Of a DNA stretch of 21,735 bases, positions 17,009 to 21,735 are shown one piece after another; position 1 is the stretch's first letter; every line of letters starts with the position of its first letter. The position numbers and the translations under genes were made by a program. The stretch lies in the NCBI GenBank assembly GCA_003161495.1, contig PMOP01000147.1:1-21735 (forward strand), read 5' to 3'. The DNA is from Acidobacteriota bacterium. Lineage in GTDB: Bacteria; Acidobacteriota; Terriglobia; Acidiferrales; UBA7541. The notes beneath the pieces are model-generated. The model was not told the origin of the DNA and searched no databases. It saw only the letters and a program-made list of their open reading frames with translations.

Positions 17009-17037
17009 TTGATTTTAATTACGACGGATCGTATCTT
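17009..17037 (+). promoter_or_regulatory. Predicted promoter of the zinc-ribbon/winged-helix pair
   Basis: TTGATT (17009-17014), 17-base spacer, TATCTT (17032-17037), in an AT-rich stretch. The predicted start near 17044 lies after the TTG at 17043, which argues that translation begins at ATG 17091. Confidence 0.4.
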
Positions 17038-17090
17038 TCTCCTTGCATGCGTTCCTGGAATCTGTAAGGAAGGCGGCTCAGCACAAAAAG

Positions 17091-17480
17091 ATGTATCTGA
17101 AATGCGCCCACCCGGATTGCTCTTCCGATTTTGATTACGGGCAGGGGCGTCTGTTCCGCTTCCAACAAACCCCCGCTCAACTGAAACAACCTACACATTG
17201 GCACGCCATGAAGCACTACTGGCTCTGCTCACGGTGCTGCGAAAGTTTCCTGATCGAATATCAAAAAGGAGTGGGAGTATTGCTCCTGGAACGCCTGGAA
17301 ACTCTGGCCGGCGCGCAGCCTTGTTATTACGTTCTGCAGGCGGAAGTCGCGCCGAAGCCGGCATTGCCGCAGCGGCTTAGCCGGGCAAGATCCCGCCAGC
17401 GAAAACAAATTGATCTGGTTCCTTTAGGAATGAGCGCCATTGAGGTTCTGGAAAACCGGAACCTGGAAAGGAGTGGATAG
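17091..17480 (+). CDS. Small zinc-ribbon protein, function unknown
   Basis: 129 residues from ATG 17091; the frame is open to a TTG at 17043, but the predicted promoter lies immediately before that codon. No strong Shine-Dalgarno sequence is seen for either, so the start is uncertain. The N-terminal half holds two cysteine knuckles: Cys5/Cys10 (CAHPDC) and Cys46/Cys49 (CSRC), with FDYGQGRLFRF between and WLC before the second. This pattern is familiar from small hypothetical proteins of Acidobacteriota. The C-terminal half is basic (RLSRARSRQRKQ), compatible with nucleic-acid binding. The next gene follows after 5 bases and codes a winged-helix protein, so a regulatory role is possible but unproven. 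Confidence 0.65.
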   Translation: MYLKCAHPDCSSDFDYGQGRLFRFQQTPAQLKQPTHWHAMKHYWLCSRCCESFLIEYQKGVGVLLLERLETLAGAQPCYYVLQAEVAPKPALPQRLSRARSRQRKQIDLVPLGMSAIEVLENRNLERSG

Positions 17481-17485
17481 ACTTC

Positions 17486-17713
17486 ATGAGCGAAGAGATT
17501 GGCACCATGGCGGGCGCGATCTGGCACACGCTTGAAGCAAACGGTGAAATGACGCTGGCCAACGTAAAGAAAGAATTGAAAGCTCCATCGCCGCTCTTTG
17601 ACTGGGCCATTGGCTGGCTGGCGCGCGAAGATAAAATCATGCTGACTTCGAAGAAGCAAAGCACCCTCGTCACTCTTAAAGGTTGGCACACTCAAAGCAT
17701 GCACGCCGCCTGA
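17486..17713 (+). CDS. Winged-helix protein of the DUF2582 type
   Basis: 75 residues, one small domain. The pattern AGAIWHTLEANGEMTLANVKK followed by FDWAIGWLAREDKIML and a short beta wing (TLVTLKGW) matches the DUF2582 winged-helix family, whose members are usually 65-80 residues. GGAG upstream of the ATG supports the start. Families of this fold bind DNA, but no target is known for DUF2582. It is almost certainly co-translated with the zinc-ribbon gene upstream. Confidence 0.8.
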   Translation: MSEEIGTMAGAIWHTLEANGEMTLANVKKELKAPSPLFDWAIGWLAREDKIMLTSKKQSTLVTLKGWHTQSMHAA

Positions 17714-17872
17714 TTCCTCCGAGAAAAGAAAAAATAAACATCTGAATCATTCGCCGTGTTCTCCCGCAGGGCGCAGAAGAAATCTCTTTGATAACGCTGG
17801 CATCCCGATAATAATCTTTCGCATCTGTACGCCCAGAATTCGCGGGCTGCAAAATTTTTGGAGGATGTGGAA

Positions 17873-18709
17873 ATGCTCCTAAAAGCAGGGAAGATTGGCG
17901 TCGCGCTCAGCATGATTCTTTTGCTCCTCTCGATTTCAATTCCAGTTCGTGCGCAGAATTCCAATTCTTCGCTCTCCGGCGCGATCACCGGCGCGGATGG
18001 CACTGCCGTTCCAAACGCCAAAATCTCCATCAAGAATTTGGCTACGGATCAATCGACGGAAACGCAAACCGATTCTTCCGGTCACTACACCATTCCAAAC
18101 CTCGTCCCGGGCGACTACGAACTTGGCGTATCGGCGGAAGGGTACAGCACGAACTTCGTGAAAGTGAGCATCGCCGCCGGCGCCAACAAAACCGCAGACG
18201 TGACATTGGCGGGAGTACTCTCGCTGCAGGATCTCGGCATCTCTTCCGCTCAGGCGCAGGGCACGGCGCAGGATCAGGCACGCCTCGATAAGCGCTCGCA
18301 CATGCTGAAGCTTCATCAGCGTTTGGGGCTGATCGCGGCCGTTCCGTTGATCGCCACGGTCGCTACATCGTTCGGCGCAGGCGGCAGGAGCACCAGCACC
18401 TCCGACCGCTATTTGCATTTGGCTCTGGGTTCGGCAACGGGCGATTTGTATTTCATGAGCGCATACTTCGCGATTCGCGCGCCGTCAATTCCGGGGACGC
18501 AAAGGCGCGGCCAAATCCGAGTTCACAGAGCGCTGGCCTGGATTCACGGGCCGGGCATGATTCTGACGCCGATCTTGGGAGCGATCGCCTTCGATCAAAA
18601 AAGCAAGGGTGAAAAAGTTCATGGAATTGCCAGCGCTCACGGAGCGGTGGCGATTGTGACCGCGGCGGCTTACGGCGCGGCAATCCTCTCCGTGTCATTC
18701 AAATTTTAA
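17873..18709 (+). CDS. Exported carboxypeptidase-regulatory-like domain fused to a four-helix, b561-like membrane domain
   Basis: 278 residues from ATG 17873, with GGAGG (17860-17864) 8 bases upstream. A signal peptide (1-27, ending VRAQ) precedes a CarboxypepD_reg-type beta sandwich (about 32-113: SGAITGADGTAVPNAKISI, DSSGHYTIPNLVPGDYEL). A linker leads to four hydrophobic helices (about 149-167, 181-201, 221-240, 256-276). Each helix begins with one or two histidines: His148; His182; His218/His225; His250/His256. By simple topology, those of helices 1 and 3 face the periplasm and those of helices 2 and 4 the cytoplasm, the pairing of a di-heme cytochrome b561 core. A YceI-like gene follows 58 bases downstream. 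Heme binding is my inference; the helices may be purely structural. Confidence 0.75.
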   Translation: MLLKAGKIGVALSMILLLLSISIPVRAQNSNSSLSGAITGADGTAVPNAKISIKNLATDQSTETQTDSSGHYTIPNLVPGDYELGVSAEGYSTNFVKVSIAAGANKTADVTLAGVLSLQDLGISSAQAQGTAQDQARLDKRSHMLKLHQRLGLIAAVPLIATVATSFGAGGRSTSTSDRYLHLALGSATGDLYFMSAYFAIRAPSIPGTQRRGQIRVHRALAWIHGPGMILTPILGAIAFDQKSKGEKVHGIASAHGAVAIVTAAAYGAAILSVSFKF

Positions 18710-18731
18710 CGCAAATTGTAAGGCTGCTTTT

Positions 18732-18756
18732 AAGGCCATATACGAAGGCCATATAC
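18732..18756. repeat. 12-bp direct repeat before the YceI-like gene
   Basis: AAGGCCATATAC occurs at 18732-18743 and again at 18745-18756, one base apart. The second copy runs into the AAGG that can serve as Shine-Dalgarno for the GTG start at 18768. It could be an operator or a simple duplication. Confidence 0.7.
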
Positions 18757-18767
18757 AAGGATGGACC

Positions 18768-19307
18768 GTGCATAAAAAAGTTATTTTGGCAATTTTACTT
18801 TTGGCATTCCCGCAGTTCGCCTCCGCGGACAGCCAGTGGATTCTCGAGGAGTCCACGCTCATCTATCACGTCTCCCACCCGCTGCACCAAAGCGAGGGCG
18901 TGAGCCATGCGGCGAAAGGCAAGGGAGTCTGCCATGCCGGACAATGCGATTTCCTGATCGCCGTTCCCGTCAAGTCGTTTGAATCGGGCGACAGCAACCG
19001 GGACCTGCACATGATTCAAGTCGCGCGTGGCGGGCAATTTCCCTTGATCACGGTGCGCACTCATTTGCCGGAAGACGCGTCTTCCCTGGCCAGCATTCCC
19101 GCGGATCTGGAAATACAATTCGCCGGGCAGACCGTGCAGTACAAGCAGATCGCCTTTCAGCACGTAACAAAGGGAAGCGACACGCTGATCATGGGAACCA
19201 TTCCGCTGACGCTGACGGATTTCAAGATCGATCCCCCGTCGCTCCTGGCCCTCCCGGTAAAAAATGAAATTCCCGTTCGCGTGGAAATGAAATGGCGGCA
19301 GATGTAG
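18768..19307 (+). CDS. YceI-like periplasmic lipid-binding protein
   Basis: 179 residues from GTG 18768; the ATG at 18761 is out of frame and stops after four codons. A signal peptide (1-20, ending ASADS) leads to a lipocalin-like beta-barrel sequence. The stretches VPVKSFESGDSNRDLHM and FPLITVRTHL, and the closing VKNEIPVRVEMKW, follow the YceI pattern. E. coli YceI binds isoprenoid lipids and is encoded beside a cytochrome b561 (yceJ), which parallels the b561-like gene upstream here. Unusual is a close cysteine pair, Cys55 and Cys60 (VCHAGQC), that could form a disulfide. The ligand is unknown; a polyprenyl quinone is a reasonable guess. Confidence 0.75.
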   Translation: MHKKVILAILLLAFPQFASADSQWILEESTLIYHVSHPLHQSEGVSHAAKGKGVCHAGQCDFLIAVPVKSFESGDSNRDLHMIQVARGGQFPLITVRTHLPEDASSLASIPADLEIQFAGQTVQYKQIAFQHVTKGSDTLIMGTIPLTLTDFKIDPPSLLALPVKNEIPVRVEMKWRQM

Positions 19308-19310
19308 AGG

Positions 19311-19393
19311 AAAAGTAGGACGGGCTTCAGCCTGTCGGGTTTGGTTTCGCGGGGCAAGAATATGGAAGACAGGCTGAAGCCCGTCCTACTTTT
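19311..19393. repeat. Perfect 26-bp inverted repeat between convergent genes
   Basis: The left arm (19311-19336, beginning AAAAGTAGGACGGG) and the right arm (19368-19393, ending CCCGTCCTACTTTT) are exact complements around a 31-base loop. The YceI-like gene ends 3 bases before and recX ends 8 bases after. The terminal TTTT on both strands makes it a possible bidirectional terminator. The arm sequence GGACGGGCTTCAGCCTGTC looks like a dispersed intergenic element. Confidence 0.85.
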
Positions 19394-19401
19394 GGCGCAA
19401 A

Positions 19402-19926
19402 TCACGCTTCTTCGCTGGCGCTTTCTGGAATTTCCTCTATCGGCCGCTTGGCCAAGGTGCTCAGTTCGCGGCGAATTGTATCCGCGGAAAATCCTGCGCG
19501 GAGCAAACTGCGGTAAAGCGAGGCTACGCGCCGCTCGTCAAGCGGGCCGCGCATTAATTTGACGCGGCGCTCGAGGCGCGCGCGCACGAGAGCGCTCTCG
19601 CTCGATTCCGGGGAGCGCTCGGCAAGCGCCGCTTCGATGTGGCGGTCGGGGACGCCGCGAGCGCGCAGGTCACGCGCGATGCGAAACGCTCCCTGCTTTC
19701 GCAATTCGGTGTGCAAGCGCACGAATTGCCGCGCGTAACGCGCGTCGTCCAGATAATCGAGATACTTCAGGCGATCCAGAACGCTCTTGACCACGTCTTT
19801 GTCTTCCGCGCGCCGTTCCAAATAAGTCCGCATCTCGTAAACCGAATAGGCGCGCCGCGCCAGGCCGTTGATCGCGGCGGTGTAAAGCTCGGCCTCGGAA
19901 GAAAATTTTCGCGGAGCAGAACGCAT
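19402..19926 (-). CDS. recX: Regulatory protein RecX
   Basis: 174 residues from ATG 19926, close to the usual 150-170. The frame stays open to a GTG at 20028, but the added 34 residues would be a Phe/Leu/Tyr-rich tract produced by a tandem repeat, foreign to RecX. Family features are the three-helix RecX repeats: AINGLARRAYSVYEMRTYL near the start, LKYLDYLDDARYARQFVR (about 53-70), KQGAFRIARDLRARGV (about 77-92) and the last repeat SLYRSLLRAGFSADTIRREL. RecX binds RecA filaments and limits recombination. recA is not in the window. The start has no clear Shine-Dalgarno sequence. Confidence 0.9.
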   Translation of the reverse strand: MRSAPRKFSSEAELYTAAINGLARRAYSVYEMRTYLERRAEDKDVVKSVLDRLKYLDYLDDARYARQFVRLHTELRKQGAFRIARDLRARGVPDRHIEAALAERSPESSESALVRARLERRVKLMRGPLDERRVASLYRSLLRAGFSADTIRRELSTLAKRPIEEIPESASEEA

Positions 19927-19952
19927 GCGAGGAGCATAGAGGGAGAGGAAAA

Positions 19953-20006
19953 GGAAGTAAAGGAAGGGGAGGAAGTAAAGGAACAGGAGGAAGTAAAGGA
20001 AGGAGA
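19953..20006. repeat. Three 18-bp tandem repeats upstream of recX
   Basis: GGAAGTAAAGGAA starts at 19953, 19971 and 19989, each followed by 5 variable purine-rich bases, giving exactly three 18-base units. In the recX frame each unit would encode a six-residue F/L/Y block, so the recX leader mRNA is a long polypyrimidine tract. Confidence 0.8.
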
Positions 20007-20087
20007 GGAGTGAATTTCGGAACGGCACACGACGGGATTTCGGGGAATTGGGTCTTCAGCGTACGACCTGAAATACAAAATGTCAGA

Positions 20088-20183
20088 TTTCAAATTTAAT
20101 ATTTCAAATTAATTTCAAAAATGAGTTCTGAAATTTAAATTCTAAATTCTGAAATGGCAAATCTGAAATTTCAAATTTGAAAT
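20088..20183. repeat. AT-rich palindromic spacer between pilT and recX
   Basis: Repeated ATTTCAAATT-like words occur on both strands, ending in a perfect 16-base palindrome ATTTCAAATTTGAAAT (20168-20183) directly behind the pilT stop. The composition is sharply lower in GC than its surroundings. It codes for nothing visible and may end or separate transcripts. Confidence 0.6.
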
Positions 20184-20189
20184 CCTCTT

Positions 20190-21335
20190 CTATCGTTTCC
20201 CGAGGCGCTCGAATTCGGTCATGCTCTGTTCCATCTCTTCGCGAGCGGAATCGGATGCGGAACGGATACCCTGGATGCGCAGCTTGAAGTCGTCCGGGTT
20301 GGACGCGCGCAAGAGCGCTTCCTCGTAGGTGATGAGGTTGCGCGTGTAGAGATCGAAGAGCGATTGATCGAATGTCTGCATGCCGTACTGGCTGGTGCCG
20401 GCGGCGATGGCATCGTGGATCAGGCGCGTCTTGTCCGGATTGATGATGCAATCGCGAATGTACGCGGTCGCGATCATCACTTCGACGGCGGGCACGCGCC
20501 CGGTCCCATCGGCGCATTGCACCAGGCGCTGGCTGACGACGGCCTTGAGCGTGGCGGCCATTTGCAGGCGAATCTGTTTCTGCTCGGGAGGAGGAAAGAC
20601 CGCAATGATGCGCTGAATCGTTTCCGTCGCGTCAAGAGTGTGCAGCGTCGAGAACACCAGGTGGCCTGTTTCAGCGGCCAGCAGAGCCGTGGCAATGGTT
20701 TCCAGGTCGCGCATTTCGCCGACCAGGATGACGTCCGGGTCCTGGCGAAGGCCGGCGCGCAGCGCGGTTGAAAAATTCGCGGTGTCCACTTCGACTTCGC
20801 GTTGATTGATGAAGCTTTTCTTGTCGCGATGCAGGAATTCGATGGGGTCTTCGATGGTGATGACATGATCGGCCCGCGAAGTATTGATGCGGTCGATCAT
20901 CGCCGCGAGCGTCGTGGATTTGCCGGAACCGGTGGTCCCGGTCACGAGCACCAGTCCGCGTTGCTCTTCGCAAATATTTTCAATTACGCGCGGAAGATTG
21001 AGCTCCTCGATGGTGCGAATCTTGGTGGGAATGACGCGGAGCACCATGCCGACGTTGCCGCGCTGCTGAAACACGTTGACGCGGAATCGGCCGAGGCCCG
21101 CGACGCCGTAGGCCATGTCCAGCTCCGCTGTCTCCTTGAATTTCTGCTTCTGGCGATTGGTCATCATGCTGAACGCCATGGAAAGCATGTCTTCGGGAGT
21201 GACGCGGGAAACATCGGTGAGCGGGGTAAGCGAGCCGTCCACACGCAGACAGGGATGGTTTCCAACTTTGAGATGGAGGTCGGACGCCTTGGTTTCCACG
21301 GCGCGGCGTAGAAGATCGTCGATGCTCAGTGCCAT
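20190..21335 (-). CDS. pilT: Type IV pilus retraction ATPase PilT
   Basis: 381 residues from ATG 21335; AGGT lies 8 bases upstream and the product begins ALSIDDLLRRAVETKASDLHLK as PilT proteins do. An upstream in-frame start (21401) would add 22 unrelated residues. Motifs: Walker A GTTGSGKST (133-141), Asp box ITIEDPIEF with Glu162, Walker B DVILVGEMRD with Glu207, and His box GHLVFSTLHT with His225 and His232. The hexameric cytoplasmic ATPase drives pilus retraction and twitching. The C-terminus is somewhat longer than in typical PilT (REEMEQSMTEFERLGKR), a trait seen in PilU-like paralogues, so a PilU role is possible. No other pilus gene is present. Confidence 0.93.
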   Translation of the reverse strand: MALSIDDLLRRAVETKASDLHLKVGNHPCLRVDGSLTPLTDVSRVTPEDMLSMAFSMMTNRQKQKFKETAELDMAYGVAGLGRFRVNVFQQRGNVGMVLRVIPTKIRTIEELNLPRVIENICEEQRGLVLVTGTTGSGKSTTLAAMIDRINTSRADHVITIEDPIEFLHRDKKSFINQREVEVDTANFSTALRAGLRQDPDVILVGEMRDLETIATALLAAETGHLVFSTLHTLDATETIQRIIAVFPPPEQKQIRLQMAATLKAVVSQRLVQCADGTGRVPAVEVMIATAYIRDCIINPDKTRLIHDAIAAGTSQYGMQTFDQSLFDLYTRNLITYEEALLRASNPDDFKLRIQGIRSASDSAREEMEQSMTEFERLGKR

Positions 21336-21489
21336 ATTTTTACCTGTCCCCGCGTAAAGAAGCGCTCGAACGAACGTAGCACCGGGAGAACAGTCGGGCA
21401 AGCGTGCCGGAACGGAGTGGTGCCGCTTAGTAACGAGCGGCTCAGGCGAGAGGAAATACGGGATTTACGAGTGGAAGAGCAAGTCCACG

Positions 21490-21735
21490 TCAGCCCAGCT
21501 CGGCGAGCGCAGCTTCCATTTCGGATCGCGCGTGTTCATCGCCAGTACGGTGGGCCGTCGCGATGCCGGCGTTCAGGGTGGATCGGGCCTCTTCGGTGCG
21601 TCCGGACTTGGCCAGGAATTGGCCAAATTGAAAATACCCGGCGACGTATTCGGGATGCGAGGCCAGGAGAGCCTTGAAGTGCTCGTCCGCGCCGGCTGTA
21701 TCGCCAGAATTGGCGCATTCCATCGCCAGGCCGTA
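21490..21735 (-). CDS. Small tetratricopeptide-repeat protein (N-terminus outside the window)
   Basis: 81 residues are visible; the frame is open to the window edge (YGLAMECANSGDT...), so the ATG at 21723 is probably internal. The sequence contains about two TPR units: GDTAGADEHFKALLASHPEYVAGYF style followed by FGQFLAKSGRTEEARSTL and a final helix EMEAALAEL. Small TPR proteins ending in this way are common in Acidobacteriota. TPR folds mediate protein contacts; no specific function can be given. It precedes pilT in the same direction, separated by 154 bases with no clear feature. Confidence 0.75.
   Translation of the reverse strand, partial: YGLAMECANSGDTAGADEHFKALLASHPEYVAGYFQFGQFLAKSGRTEEARSTLNAGIATAHRTGDEHARSEMEAALAELG

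Noticed and set aside
17788..17820. TTGATA with TAATAAT-like sequence as a promoter for the b561-like gene
   Set aside because: Spacing is 13, 15 or 18 depending on the -10 chosen and no choice gives a good match; not called.
19927..20028. RecX starting at GTG 20028 with a hydrophobic N-terminus
   Set aside because: The extra residues come from the tandem repeat and have no counterpart in RecX; ATG 19926 gives the family's usual length.

Overview
The window (GC-rich, roughly 58-60% by eye) looks like chromosome of an acidobacterium or a close relative. This is inferred from the mix of genes: an alternative complex III (act) operon joined to a caa3-type oxidase, a DUF6599-like protein, a small zinc-ribbon protein and a small TPR protein of the kind common in Acidobacteriota, and intergenic palindromes typical of such genomes. 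No marker gene here fixes the taxon.

Bases 1-9104 (+) are one tightly packed respiratory operon: end of actB (Fe-S subunit), actC, actD, actE (cytochrome c), actF, a small membrane protein, a SCO-type copper chaperone, then coxB (CuA plus fused cytochrome c), coxA, coxC and coxD. Nearly every junction overlaps or is only a few bases long. The order implies a quinol to ACIII to cytochrome c to caa3 oxidase to O2 chain made as a unit, probably a supercomplex. CoxA carries the Tyr-Ser motif of A2-type heme-copper oxidases.

Bases 9105-9495 hold no gene, but contain a degenerate inverted repeat and, on the minus strand, a compact promoter / structured RNA / intrinsic terminator unit that looks like an unassigned small RNA.

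Bases 9496-16617 (-) read alaS, a lytic transglycosylase, an AMIN-type N-acetylmuramoyl-L-alanine amidase and a DUF6599-like exported protein. The transglycosylase and amidase overlap by ATGA and form a cell-wall hydrolase pair. alaS starts at TTG behind a 9 x 7 bp tandem repeat in its leader. The divergent 473-bp region 16618-17090 contains predicted promoters for both directions, a hairpin and a perfect TGTGA-N6-TCACA site.

Bases 17091-19307 (+) hold a zinc-ribbon protein and a winged-helix protein (5 bp apart), then an exported beta-sandwich protein fused to a four-helix, histidine-bearing membrane domain that looks like a cytochrome b561 core, followed by a YceI-like periplasmic protein. 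The last pair is the most interesting candidate for an undescribed redox module.

Bases 19308-21735 (-) hold a perfect 26-bp inverted repeat between convergent genes, recX with an 18-bp x 3 repeat just upstream, an AT-rich palindromic spacer, pilT, and the end of a TPR protein that runs off the window.
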